The translations under genes and the position numbers were made by a program. From Zizania palustris (Eukaryota; Streptophyta; Magnoliopsida; Poales; Poaceae), in the NCBI GenBank assembly GCA_019279435.1, contig JAAALK010000283.1, forward strand, positions 62,354,642 through 62,418,641: a stretch of 64,000 nucleotides of DNA. Reading direction: 5' to 3'. This document shows positions 1 to 10,983 of the stretch, in pieces. Each line of letters opens with the position of its first letter. Position 1 is the stretch's first letter. Under the pieces are notes generated by a model. It did no database searches. It was given only the letters and a program-made list of their open reading frames with translations, and was not told the origin of the DNA.

Positions 1-131
1 CATAAATTTTCCAAGTCCAAATTTTGAATATTTCTCCCTGTTTGGCTTTATTAGGGCTCTTTTAGGGTTTTTTTAATTATAAAATCTAGAAATTCCTTAA
101 ATTATATATTTCTTTTATTTTATTTATTTCT
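1..131 (-). mobile_element. Truncated gypsy LTR end
   Basis: This stretch is a diverged copy of the sequence at about 25,595-25,730, the outer end of the long gypsy LTR described below. Shared landmarks are CAAGTCCAAATTTTGAATAT and the AGGGCTCTTTTAGG block. It does not reach the LTR terminus (TGTTACA at 25,741-25,747); similarity stops near 131, where it abuts the transposase coding sequence of CACTA element E1. It is read as a remnant of a separate insertion into E1, because its orientation relative to the CACTA differs from that in E2. Confidence 0.6.
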
Positions 132-2917
132 TCGGTTAGGTCGGCTCTTTTCATGGCTTGTTGTGTGTGGAAACGATAGCCGTTTACATCGTAAGCTTTG
201 AATATCTTGACCTTGTAGGCACAACCATTCGCAACTTGCCTCAACTCGGAACTCATTGTCGTGTCAGTTCTTCCCTATAGGTTTAAACGCGATGAACATG
301 TATATTAGTCGCATATAAGATATAATTGAAAGGTAGAACTAACTAAAAGTTAATTTGAGAAATACCTTAGTTTTGAACCAAGAAATGAAATCGGGATTGC
401 CATTTCCCACACCATACTTAATAAGGGTAGTTGATTCCTCAATGTTAGCCTCCCTCGAACCACGCCAAAATCGTCGATGAAATTCCTCAATGTACGGTTC
501 CACTTCAAAAAGTTTTTGTCAGGACATACAACATAATCAAACGCCACTCATCATGTTGCAAGGTCTGTTAGCAGCACCACTTGCACTTCCTAGTTGGCCC
601 CTGAAGATGCTGAGATTTGATTCTTCTTCTGGAAGATTGTAACGGGAAGGTGGATTATGCACGCTAGGAAGATTGTCCGCATAATATCTAGTTGTGAAGT
701 TTGACACCTCCTCCAAAACATATGCCTCAGCTATGGATGCTTCAATTTTGCATTTGTTCTTACATTTATTCTAAAGAGTCTTTTGGAATCTCTCAATTGA
801 ATAGCACCAACGGCTCTAGACCAGACCTCCCTTCCGAGCCTCATACGGAAGGTGCAAGATCATATGTTGCATCGGATTGAAAAAACCGGGCGGAAAGATC
901 TTTTCTAGCTTGCATAATAACATGGGCGCTAGTGTCTCCATGTCTGCTACCACGGTGTGAGACAACTGTTTAGCACAAAGTTGCTGAAAAAAATTGCTCA
1001 ATTCAGCTATAACTCGCCAGGCATCCTCGGGGACATAGCCACGAATCATGACCGGGAGCAGCCGCTCAATCCATATGTGATAGTCATGACTTTTGAGTCC
1101 GTTTATTCGCAGAGTAGCAAGATTAACTCCCCTCTCCAGATTAGCTGCATAGCCATCAGGAAACATCAAGGTTTGAAACCACTCAAGTACTTCCCTCCTT
1201 TGTCCCCTTGTTAGAACAAAATCAGACTTTGTCTTCGTCCAGGATTTCCCACTTCTAGGAGGTATCATGTCGAGCTAAGGTCTGTTGCATATAGCCGCTT
1301 GATCCACTCGGGCCTTGACGTTGTCTTTCGTCTTCTCAGGAATATCCATGATTGTGCCAAAAATGGCCTCGGCAACATTGTTCTCGGTGTGCATCACATC
1401 AATGTTGTGCGGAATGAGAAGATCATTGAAATAAGGAAGATTCCATAAACATGGTTTGTGAGTCCATGCATGATGCTCACCATATCCGATAAAACCAGCT
1501 CCTTGTGTATTAATTTGCAAAGACTCTAATTGAGCACGAACATCGGCTCCAGTCATTTTAGTTGGTGCTGAGCCTTTAACAGACACACCTTTTGTAAAAT
1601 TCTTCTTATCCTTCCTGAATGGATGGTTTCGAGGAAGGAATTGCCGGTGCTTGTCAAACGAGGAATATTTTCCACCCTTAGCCAGCCAAATGAACTTTAG
1701 AGTCGACCGACAAATCGGGAATGCGAACTTCCCATGCACGCACGAGCCGCAAAATATCGAATATGCTGGTAGGTCATGTAGAGAGTACATATACCAGACA
1801 TGCATTCTGAAGTTTGTCTTTATAGATCGGTCATATGTCAACACACTGTCTTCCCATGCACGGACCAAATCATCCATCAAAGGCTCCATATACACACTCA
1901 TATTTTTCCCCAGGTATTCAGGCCCTGGAATTATCAAGGACAAGAAAATATTCTGTCGTTGAAAGATGACGTCGGTAGGAAGGTTGAGGGGAATAACAAA
2001 CATTGGCCAACAACTGTATGCAGTAGCCGTCATACCATATGGATTGAACCCATCTGTAGCTATAACAATTCGTACATTACGTGGCTCTAAAGCTTTCTCG
2101 GGATGGAGCTGATCAAATTTTTTCCACGCTTCTCCATTTGATGGATGACCTAGCTTGTCTGGGTTGTAACAAATCCCATTTTTATGCCATGTCATCTGTT
2201 TAGCAGATTCCACAGTCATGTACAATCGTTGGATCCTCAGTACAAAGGGAAGGTACCAAAGGATCTTCACGGGAATTGAGATTTGTTTCTTCGCACCATC
2301 ATCAGAGTCTACCTCAAGATACCTAGAGGATTTGCATTTCACGCATCCGGTTGCGTCTGCGTATTGTTTCCTGAATAAAATGCATCCGTTGGGACAAGCA
2401 TGTATTTGCTCATAAGGCATCTTAAGTGCACGGAGGACTTTCTTCGACTCGTACATGCTCTTCGGAAGATTGTGACCTTCTGGAAGAAGTCTACCAAAAA
2501 CGATCAGCATAACATCGAAGCATTCTCAATTCAAGCTAAACCGCGACTTGATGGCCATTAGCCATGCGATGGCATCCAGTTGAGAAACCTTAGTGTGACC
2601 GTGAAGTGGTCGCTTTGACGCGGACAACATGTCATAAAACGCTTTTGCCGTTGGCTCCAGCACTTCCTCTTCACGTGCTTCGTCAAAATGTGCATCTTCA
2701 AAGTCATCTAGCATAAATCCAACCCCTCCCTCATCATCGTCCATGCGATGTCGCAACACCTCGTCTCTAGGACATTGGGACTCACCATGATACGTCCAAC
2801 GGGTATAGTTTGGCATAAACCCATATTTGCATAGGTGTTTACCCATGGCATCCTTTGTTTGTTGACGCTTATTCTCGCACCGACTACATGGACACCAGGT
2901 CTTGTCACGTACATTCT
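132..2917 (-). pseudogene. TnpD-type CACTA transposase, E1 copy (broken)
   Basis: TNP2-like transposase of the En/Spm superfamily, which would bind and cut the element ends. Visible parts, in order: the end of the N-terminal transposase-associated domain (HLCKYGFMPNYTRWTYHGES), the Transposase_21 region (LPKSMYESKKVLRALKMPYE, CPNGC, IATDGFNPYG, DVMHTENN) and the beginning of a second coding exon after a GT donor near 359. It is inactive. The start codon and roughly 140 bp of the 5' coding region are deleted just upstream of 2,917, joining leader directly to coding sequence. Stop codons lie at 2,526-2,528, 1,275-1,277 and 816-818, with more to the left. Several match arginine or glutamine codons in the sister copy, the pattern expected from C-to-T decay of methylated DNA. 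Confidence 0.88.
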
Positions 2918-2981
2918 ATAGGGGTTAGTGAGAAATGAGATGCATCTAAGAGTCTAATAGGTAAGATAGGTCCTAATCCCA

Positions 2982-3189
2982 CCAGAGAATGTGTAGATTG
3001 AGCTCGTTTTCACGCTCCGTTCCGATCCAACCCAAAATTTCAGCAGCACCTCCCCGCTGCTCTCCAAACGCACGTCTGGGCAACATGCCAAGAGGATGTG
3101 CGTTCGGAGAACAACGGGGAGGTGCTGCTGAAACCATGAGTCGAATAGGAACGGGGCGTGAAAACGAGCTCAATCTACGCATCGTCCGG
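2982..3189 (-). repeat. Leader inverted repeat (hairpin), E1 copy
   Basis: Two arms of about 98 bp, imperfectly complementary, meet near 3,085. The same structure lies at 7,232-7,441 in E2 and at 36,291-36,498 in E4. Reading frames cross it on both strands: about 93 codons on the sense strand and 90 on the antisense. Because of the self-complementarity the two strands encode related peptides. It lies just upstream of TnpD and would be in its leader. Confidence 0.85.
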
Positions 3190-3385
3190 CTGTCCAAACG
3201 TGGACAATTCGAAACAGTTACGGCCACAAATATGCAAAGACATGCATATTCCAAACCATAACTCTTCCGAACGGGAGACGCCTAGGTTACGCGACAATAA
3301 CAAATGTCATTAATTTCAACAAATGTATAAACTAACATGTATATATATATAGACACACACACATAATCATTAAAACATAAAAAGT

Positions 3386-3388
3386 ATT
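3386..3388. other. Target site duplication of E2 (ATT)
   Basis: ATT precedes the CACTA terminus at 3,389 and ATT follows the opposite terminus at 29,216-29,218. Three-base duplications are standard for CACTA transposition, so this pair defines E2 as one element despite its nested insertions. Confidence 0.9.
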
Positions 3389-3706
3389 CACTACCGGAAA
3401 GAGCACATTTGCCGGGTGCCCTAAGGTTTGCCGAGTGCATTCCTTCGGGCACTCGGCAAACCCTGATTTGCCGAGTGTACAAAGAAATACACTCGACAAA
3501 CATATTACACTCGGCGAATAAAATTGTTTGCCGAGTGCCTTATCCATGGCACTCGGCAAACCTGTGGAAAAAACCCGTTGTACCACGTTTGCTGACGCCG
3601 TTGTAACGGCAGAGGGGGAAAGAATGGTTTGCCGAGTGCCACTAACGGACACTCGGCAAACACCAGTATTTTCCGAGTGTTATTTAATAAAACACTCGGC
3701 AAAGGT
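3389..3706 (+). repeat. E2 5' terminus and subterminal repeats
   Basis: After the terminal CACTACCGG come repeated copies of TTTGCCGAGTGC and its complement, mostly as inverted pairs around short variable loops (examples near 3,427, 3,451, 3,529, 3,550, 3,629 and 3,690). In En/Spm elements such subterminal motifs are the binding sites of the TnpA-type protein; that role is inferred here by family. Confidence 0.88.
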
Positions 3707-3712
3707 GAAAAT

Positions 3713-5517
3713 CCCATTATTTCATGTGAGATCACAATTTAAGCCTACATCACATTTTAAACATGTTTTGAACTTAATTTTTTTTTACACTCATAATGCA
3801 ACCTATGTTAGGCCATGGAAAAGTTTCATATTTTTCTGAGTGGGTTTGCTATTTTTAATAAATTAATCATGTTTGAAGGATTTACTTCAAAGTGGGTCAA
3901 ATTTCAACTAAATGTACATGAAATAATGACTCAAAATTATGGAAAAAATCATATTTGTGTTCATGATTACATTTTTAATCTTTTACAACTAAATATAACT
4001 AAATATTTAAAATCTAATTTACGACACTCGACCGGCAATATGCAGGTTAATGGTTTTTTAATTATAGAAAATGTAATTGATGCCTAAAAAATATGACACT
4101 TGACATGGTGTCATTATATCATACATATATAATATGGTAAAAAATTCATAATGTTTCGACAAAGTGTTCAAGTATGACCTTTAGAAATTGGACAATCTTC
4201 GAGAAGGTTTAGGAGTTTAGGGATGAAATGAGTTAGGTTTAGAAGCAAATCGATATCCAAATATTTGTTTGAACTTAAAACTTTTTGTACTACTAAAACT
4301 CAATTTATCTTATACCATGTCAAAAATTGGCCTTTTTTTGAGTTAGTTTGCTATTTTTGGTTAAAAAAATTGTTTATAAGATTTTAAGTAAAAGATCCCA
4401 ATTTTAAACTAAAAGTGCCTTATATTTGTTTATTTGAACTTAGAAATTTTCTAGGATGAAATATTAGTGTATATTATATAATACCAAATTTTGGGATTTT
4501 TTAAAGTCTTTATTCTAATTTATTTTTTTAAAACAATTTTTAAAAATCTTTGCCGAGTGCAATTATCTGTGGCACTCGGCAAAGAGCAAATAAATATTCT
4601 TTGCCGAGTGCTATTTAAAAAGCACTCGGCAAAGTACTATAGGAACCCATTATTTCATGTGAATACACATTTTGAGTCCATATCACATTTTAAAAATGTT
4701 TTGAACCTGAATTTTTTTTACAGTCATAATTCAACCTCTGTTAATCCTTGGTAAATTTTCATACTTTTATGAGTGGGTTTGGTATTTTTAATAAAATATT
4801 TGTATTTCTAGGATTTACTTCCAAGTGGGTCAAATTTGAAATGCATGTACATGAAATAATGACTCGAAAATTATGGAAAAATCATATTTGTGTTCATGAT
4901 TACATTTGTAATCTTTTACAACTAAATATAACTAAATATTTAAAATCTAATTTAAGACACTAGACCGGGAAAATGCAGGTTAATGGTTTTTTAATTATAG
5001 AAAATGTAATTGATGCCTAAAAAATATGACACTTGACATGGTGTCATTATATCATACATATATAATATGGTAAAAAATTCGTAATGTTTCGACAAAGTTT
5101 TCAAGTATGACCTTTAGAAATTGGACAACCTTCGAGAAGGTTTAGGAGTTTAGGGATAAAATGAGTTAGGTTTAGAAGCAAATCGGTATTCAAATATTTG
5201 TTTGAACTTAAAACTTTTTGTACTACTAAAACTCAATTTATCTCATACCAAGTCAAAAATTGGCCTTTTTTTGAGTTAGTTTGCTATTTTTGGTTAAAAA
5301 AGTTGTTTATAGGATTTTAAGTAAAAGATCCCAAATTTAAACTAAAAGTGCATTAAATTTGTTTATTTGATCTAAGAAAATTTGTAGGAGTAAACATAAG
5401 TGTATATTATATAATGCCAAATTATGGGATTTTTTACTGTCTTTTTCCTATTTTATATTTTTTAAAAAAAATTAAAAAAATCTTTGCCGAGTGCAATTAT
5501 CCCTGGCACTCGGCAAA
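3713..5517 (+). repeat. Tandem AT-rich subterminal duplication, 933-bp step
   Basis: Two diverged copies of one AT-rich block, 3,713-4,578 and 4,646-5,517, each beginning CCCATTATTTCATGTGA and each ending with a TTTGCCGAGTG inverted pair around AATTATC. Landmarks recur 933 bp apart. E4 has the same two-copy arrangement (about 37,735-39,522), whereas E1 has one copy (about 30,660-31,310). The apparent reading frames here are repeat-derived and short, and I do not consider them genes. Confidence 0.85.
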
Positions 5518-5640
5518 GAAATGGTTTATTTTTTTAAAAAAATTATTTGCTGAGTGGTTTACTGGTGGCACTCGGTAAACATTTTTTTTAAAAAAAATTT
5601 GTTCGCCGAGTGCCTCCCAATTTGGCACTCGGCGAACCTT
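5482..5640 (+). repeat. Inner 5' subterminal repeat cluster of E2
   Basis: Three closely spaced inverted pairs of TTTGCCGAGTGC-type motifs, some with one-base variants (TTTGCTGAGTGG, TTCGCCGAGTGC), directly precede the TAAAAAAAGCCCC block and the palindrome at 5,664. They mark the inner edge of the 5' subterminal domain. Confidence 0.8.
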
Positions 5641-5663
5641 CGGGATAGGCTAAAAAAAGCCCC

Positions 5664-5696
5664 GCAGATCTGGGCGCACAGTGCGCCCAGATCTGC
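5664..5696. repeat. Perfect palindrome at the 5' inner boundary, E2
   Basis: GCAGATCTGGGCGCAC is followed by one base and then its exact complement, GTGCGCCCAGATCTGC: 16-bp arms with a 1-nt spacer. The same palindrome occurs at the same relative place in E1 (30,408-30,442) and E4 (37,537-37,565), next to a conserved TAAAAAAAGCCC-like stretch and a GC-rich island. Confidence 0.92.
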
Positions 5697-6110
5697 CTCC
5701 CCCGCTCCCGCAGCTAGCACACCGCCGCCTGCTCCCCCCGCTCCCCGCACCCCGCCTGCTCCCTCACCGGCGGCCGCCCCCACTCCCTGCACCCCGCCGC
5801 CAGCCGCGTCCCCGCCGCCTGCCGCCTCCCCGCGGCCTCGCCGCCTCCCACCCGCCCTGCGCCCCCCACGCCGCCCCTGGCCGCCGGCCCCCGGCCCCTC
5901 CGCCTCCCGCCCGGCCTGCGCCCCCCCGCGCCACCCCTGGCCGCCGACCCCCCGCCCGGCCTGCGCCCCTCGCGCCGCCCCCGGCCCCTGGCCCCGCCGC
6001 CCCTGGCCGCCGGCCAACCTCGTCGGCCCCACCGCCCTCGGCCACCGGCTCCGCCGCCCCCGGCCACCAGCCCCGGCACCGGCTCCGCCTCCCTACCCCC
6101 TTGCCTAGCT
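5697..6110. promoter_or_regulatory. GC-rich island of E2, possible promoter region
   Basis: About 410 bp of very C-rich, CpG-rich sequence inside an otherwise AT-rich element. Both strands carry long frames rich in proline/alanine/arginine or glycine/alanine/arginine, which is the expected by-product of GC-rich low-complexity DNA. E1 and E4 have equivalent islands at the same place. Its position between the subterminal repeats and the TnpD leader suggests promoter or 5' leader sequence; this is inference. Confidence 0.5.
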
Positions 6111-7231
6111 AGGTATACATGTATATCCCTTTTTTTCAAATAGTAATGGGGAGTAAAGAATTTAGGGATTATTATAGAGGAAGAGTGTAGTCCACATTAT
6201 TTCCCTTCTAGCTGGTTCCTGCTCCTAGCTCGCATTGTCTCTTATAATCAGAAGCAAATAGTTGCTGGTACTGTTTATCTCCTTAGTGAAGTCAATTTTA
6301 CCTTGCGCTAAGTTCAGACATCACAAGTTCAAATCGGGATGCTATACTGATATCAATTGCATATTGCTCATCTGGGTAGTTTTCTTCAGAGGGTATTGCT
6401 CATTGCTTAATAAATGGGGGAAAAACCAAAGTTAGACAAATGCTTGGCACAAAAAAGGAGTTTAGATAAATATTTTTTTCCAATTCACTTGGTTGCTCTT
6501 TCCATGAGGGTGCAATAGATGGAGGCTTCTACTTGAAACTTTAGTTAAAGATACTTGCTTGTGTCCTGCCTAATCTCGACCTTGTTCTGAACACCATTTC
6601 CAGGTGGCTCCAGAGACCAGACTAGCATCTAGCCTTTTCAACTCCAGAGACCGTCATCTTCTCGGCTTCATCGTCCTCATCTCGCATCAAACCCTACCGG
6701 TAACCTTAGAACCTAGGATTAATATTTTGCTTGAACATGAATGATTAATATGCTTTGTACATGTTTTTTATTGTCTAATACAACGTCACATGTTTTGTTT
6801 GCTTTCAACATCCCTTCCTCGTAAATAATATTACAATTTTATTTACATGCATGTCAAGAAGATTAATATAAATAAATGCTTATACATGTTTTAGAAATTT
6901 TAATATAATCGTTGTAATTCTTGTTATGTTTTAATGGTTATGTTGATTAATATCTTGTGTATGTGGATGCCGGCCATCGTGCCGTGATATATATATGTGT
7001 ATGTGGATGTCGGCCATCACGTCGTGATGTGTGTATGTGGGTGACGGCCATCGTGCCGTCCTATTGATGTAGATTTGCTATGTATTAGAGATAAGATGTT
7101 GTCAAAAAATTATTTTTTTTGTTATTGTCGCGTAACCTAGGCGTCTCCCGTTCGGAAGAGTTACGGTTTGGAATATGAATGTCTTTGCATATCTGTGGCC
7201 ATAACTATTTCGAACTGTCCACGTTTGGACA
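6111..7231 (+). other. E2 leader between GC island and inverted repeat
   Basis: Mainly AT-rich non-coding DNA. Near 6,957-7,060 there is a short tandem array of three degenerate units of roughly 35-40 bp (GTATGTGGATGCCGGCCATC type); a related array lies at about 36,630-36,735 in E4. From about 7,130 the sequence is strongly conserved among E1, E2 and E4. A small hairpin, CTGTCCA/TGGACAG, sits at about 7,215-7,232. I see no coding gene. Confidence 0.6.
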
Positions 7232-7441
7232 GCCGGAGGATGCGTAGATTGAACTCGTTTTCATGCTCCGTTCTGATTCGACCCAGGGTTTCGACATCAC
7301 CTTCCCGTTGTTCTCCGAACGCACATCCTCTTGGCATGTTGCCTAGACGTGCGTTTGGAGAGCAGCGGGGAGGTGCTGCCGAAATTTTGGGTTGGATCGG
7401 AACGGAGCGTGAATACGAGCTCAATCTACGCATTGTCTGGT
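7232..7441 (+). repeat. Leader inverted repeat and upstream ORF, E2 copy
   Basis: A self-complementary unit of about 210 bp, with arms from about 7,233 and to about 7,440 meeting near 7,337. A 69-codon ORF starting at ATG 7,240 and ending at 7,449 runs through it on the TnpD strand, about 90 bp upstream of the TnpD start. The frame has the same length in E1 and E4, so the three copies show no net frame-changing indel. Function unknown; a structured RNA leader, a small-RNA precursor or an uORF are the options. Confidence 0.85.
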
Positions 7442-7535
7442 GGGATTAGGACCTATCTTACCTATTAGATTGTTATATTCATCTCGTTTCTCACTAACCC
7501 CTAAACACGGGTGTTGTTTCCTAGTTTAGTACAAG

Positions 7536-10349
7536 ATGGATCATCGTGAGTGGATGTACACGGGTCGCCCTAGTCAGGCCGAGGTGACCATGGATTGGAT
7601 CAAGAACACTGAAGTATTCTTAGAGACAGCGTTTGGTAGACAGAATGTACGTGACAAGACCTGGTGTCCATGTAGTCGGTGCGAGAATAAGCGTCGACAA
7701 ACAAAGGATGCTATGGGTAAACACCTATGCAAATATGGGTTTATGCCAAATTATACCCGTTGGACGTATCATGGTGAGTCCCAACGTCCTAGAGATGAGG
7801 TGTTGCGACATCGCACGGACGATGATGAGGGAGGGGTTGGATTTATGCTAGATGACTTTGAAGATGCACATTTTGACGAAGCACGTGAAGAGGAAGTGCC
7901 GGAGCCAACGGCAAAAGCGTTTTATGACATGTTGTCCGCGTCAAAGCAACCTCTTCACGGTCACACTAAGGTTTCTCAACTGGATGCCATCGCACGGCTA
8001 TTGGCCATTAAGTCGCAGTTTAGCTTGAGTCGAGAATGCTTCGATGTTATGCTGACGGTTGTTGGTAGCCTTCTTACAGAAGGTCACAATCTTCCGAAGA
8101 GCATGTACGAGTCTAAGAAAGTCCTCCGTGCACTTAAGATGCCTTATGAGCAAATACATGCTTGTCCCAACGGATGCATTTTATTCAGAAAACAATACGC
8201 AAACGCAACCTGCTGCGTGAAATGCAAATCCTCTAGGTATCTGGAGGTAGACTTCGATGATGGTGCGAAGAAACAACTCTCAATTCCCGTGAAGATCCTT
8301 CGGTACCTTCCCTTTGTACCGAGGATCCAACGGCTGTACATGACCGAGGAATCTGCTAAACAGATGACATGGCATAAAAATGGGATTCGTTACAACCCAG
8401 ACAAGCTAGGTCATCCATCAGATGGAGAAGCGTGGAAAAAATTTGATCAGCTCCATCCCGAGAAAGCTTTAGAGCCACGTAATGTATGAATTGCTATAGC
8501 AACAGATGGGTTCAATCCATATGGTATGACGGCTGCCACATACAGTTGTTGGCCAATGTTTGTTATTCCCCTCAACCTTCCTCCCGGCGTCATCTTTCAA
8601 CGACATAATATTTTCTTGTCCTTGATAATTCCAGGGCCTCAATACCCGGGGAAAAATATGAGTGTGTACATGGAGCCTTTGATGGATGATTTGGTCCATG
8701 CGTGGGAAGACGGTGTGTTGACATATGATCGATGTACAAATACAAACTTCAGAATGCATGTCTCGTATATGTACTCTCTACATGACCTACCAGCATATTC
8801 GATATTTTGCGGCTGGTGCGTGCATGGGAAGTTCGCATGCCCGATTTGTCGGTCGACTCTAAAGTTCATTTGGCTGGCTAAGGGTGGAAAATATTCCTCG
8901 TTTGACAAGCACCGACAATTCCTTCCTCAGAACCATCCATTCAGGAAGGATAAGAAGAATTTTACAAAAGATGTGTCTGTTAAAGGCTCAGGACCAATTA
9001 AAATGACTGGAGCCGATGTTCGTGCTCAATTAGAGTCTTTGCAAATTAATACACAATGAGCTGGTTTTATCGGATATGGTGAGCATCATGCATGGACTCA
9101 CAAGCCATGTTTATGGAATCTTCCTTATTTCGATAATCTTCTCCTTCCGCACAACATTGATGTGATGCACACTGAGAAAAATGTTGCCGGGGCCATTTTC
9201 GGCACAATCATGGATATTCCTGAGAAGACGAAAGACAATGTCAAGGCACGACTGGATCAAGCGGCTATATGCAACAGACCTAAGCTCGACATGATACCTC
9301 CTAGAAGCGGGAAATCCTGGACGAAGCCAAAGTCTGATTTTGTTCTAACAAGGGGACAAAGGAGGGAAGTACTTGAGTGGTTTCAAACATTGATGTTTCC
9401 TGATGGCTATGCAGCTAATCTGAAGAGGGGAGTTAATCTAGCTACTCTGCGAATAAATGGACTCAAAAGTCATGACTATCACATATGGATTGAGCGGTTG
9501 CTCCCGGTCATGATTCGTGGCTATGTCCCCGAGGATGTCTGGCGAGTTCTAGCTGAATTGAGCAATTTTTTCCGGCAACTTTGTGCTAAACAGTTGTCTC
9601 ACACCATGGTAGCAGACATGGAGACACTAGCGCCCGTGTTATTATGCAAGCTAGAAAAGATCTTTCCGCTCGGTTTTTTCAATCCGATGCAACATATGAT
9701 ATTGCACTTTCCGTATGAGGCCCGGATGGGAGGTCCAGTTAATAGCCGTTGGTGCTATTCAATTAAGAGATTCCAAAAGATTCTTCGGAATAAATGTAAG
9801 AACAAATGCAAAATTGAAGCATCCATAGCTGAGGCATATGTTTTGGAGGAGGTGTCAAACTTCACAACTAGATATTATGCGGACAATCTTCCAAGCGTGC
9901 ATAATCCACCTTCCCGTTACAATCTTCCAGAAGAAGAATCAAATCTCAGCATCTTCAGAGGCCAACTAGGAAGTGCAAGTGGTGCTGCTAACAAGATCTT
10001 GCAGCATGAAGAGTGGCGTTTGATTATGTTGTATGTCCTCACAAACCTTTCCGAAGTGGAACCGTACATTGAGGAATTTCATCGATGATTTTGGCGTGGT
10101 TCGAGGGAGGCTAACATTGAGGAATCCACTGCCCTTCTTAAGTATGGTGTGGGAAATGGCAATCCCGATTTTATTTCTTGGTTCAAAACTAAGGTATTTC
10201 TCAAATTAACTTTTAGTTAGTTCTACTTTTCAATTATATCTTATATGCGACTAATTTACATGTTCATCGCGTTTAAACCTATAGGGAAGAACCGACACGA
10301 CAATGAGTTCCGAGTTGAGGCAAGTTGCGAATGGTTGTTCATACAAGGT
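7536..10349 (+). pseudogene. TnpD-type CACTA transposase, E2 copy, 5' part (broken)
   Basis: ATG at 7,536 opens one long exon in a single frame to a GT donor at 10,194, followed by a second exon from 10,285. The N-terminal transposase-associated domain covers residues 1 to about 90 (WMYTGRPS start, CPCSRC, HLCKYGF, WTYHGES). The Transposase_21 region follows (LPKSMYESKKVL, CPNGC, IATDGFNPYG, LPAYSIFCGW, CPICRSTLKF, NIDVMHTEKNV), then a DUF4218-like part (LSNFFRQLCAKQL, FNPMQHMILHFPYEA). Three in-frame TGA codons break it, at 8,487-8,489, 9,057-9,059 and 10,086-10,088; the first and third replace CGA codons present in E1. Coding sequence stops at 10,349, where gypsy sequence begins; a C-terminal piece reappears at 25,748. 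Confidence 0.93.
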
Positions 10350-10616
10350 TGCGAATGGTGTGGCGGGGCGAGGTAGCTCGGGCTGTTGGTGGAGGCGGAA
10401 GAATTGCGCCTGCTGCTCTTGCATCTGCTGCTGCTGCTGCTGTTGCTGTATCTGGTTCAATAGGGCAGCGACCAACTGGTTCTAAGTGGCCATCATCTCA
10501 GCCAGTGTGGGGTGGTTGGCGACTGGGGCTTGCCTTTGCCCGGTCGCTCCCCACTGTGGCAAGTTGTCGTTCTCTCCTCCATTCTGGGGAGCGTCGGAGC
10601 CTTGGTTGTTCGACAT
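10350..10616 (-). pseudogene. Gypsy gag, N-terminal fragment
   Basis: ATG on the minus strand at 10,616 begins MSNNQGSDAPQNGG, followed by a nonsense codon (ATG GCC ACT TAG) just before a segment rich in glutamine (NQIQQQQQQQQMQEQQ) and a proline-rich stretch (QPELPRPATP). The frame is severed at 10,350. The Q-rich N-terminus before the missing capsid region is usual for plant gypsy gag. No zinc knuckle remains. Confidence 0.6.
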
Positions 10617-10983
10617 CCTGAGATTTCCAAAATAACAATATTTTTAAAGGGGGAATATTGCTAAATTTTATTCCAAAAGATCGTTCTTGCGATTACATTT
10701 ATTGTCTTTTATTTAGTTCTTCACTCATGCCTCATATTTCGACATGAATGGTAATACAAACAAGCAAAAGGAAACAATCAATCGTAAACTACGTCTATGG
10801 TAGCTCGGGGGCGGGCTCGTGGGAGACGGTCGGGGTCGAGGAGCTAGATGGTCCGGCGGGTGGAGCACTGCGCGAAATCCTCTTGGGTCTCACGGTGGGG
10901 ATCCGAAGGGATTTCCGCTTGCGAGGCGGAAGGGGTGCGATCTCCTCAATGTCCTTCTTTAGTTCTTCGATCTGGTGGCGGAG

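Larger units (their letters stand above)
132..3388 (-). mobile_element. Outer CACTA element E1, coding segment
   Basis: Minus-strand CACTA (En/Spm) element interrupted at 3,388 by element E2. Reading leftwards from 3,388 it holds leader sequence, the conserved leader inverted repeat and a degraded TnpD gene closely similar to the one in E2. The missing 5' part of E1 resumes beyond E2 at 29,219 and ends at the terminus at 31,629. The link rests on the ATT duplication flanking E2 (3,386-3,388 and 29,216-29,218). The 3' end of E1 is not in the window; the coding region is cut near 131 by gypsy LTR sequence. Confidence 0.8.

Noticed and set aside
5554..6139. Long overlapping frames (up to 184 codons) rich in Pro/Ala/Arg or Gly/Ala/Arg
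   Set aside because: They occur on both strands and in several phases of a GC-rich low-complexity island, without domains, and recur only because the island recurs in each CACTA element.
10251..10475. Minus-strand frame beginning MVAALLNQIQ as a complete gene
   Set aside because: It is the middle of gypsy gag after a nonsense codon, running across the junction into CACTA sequence.
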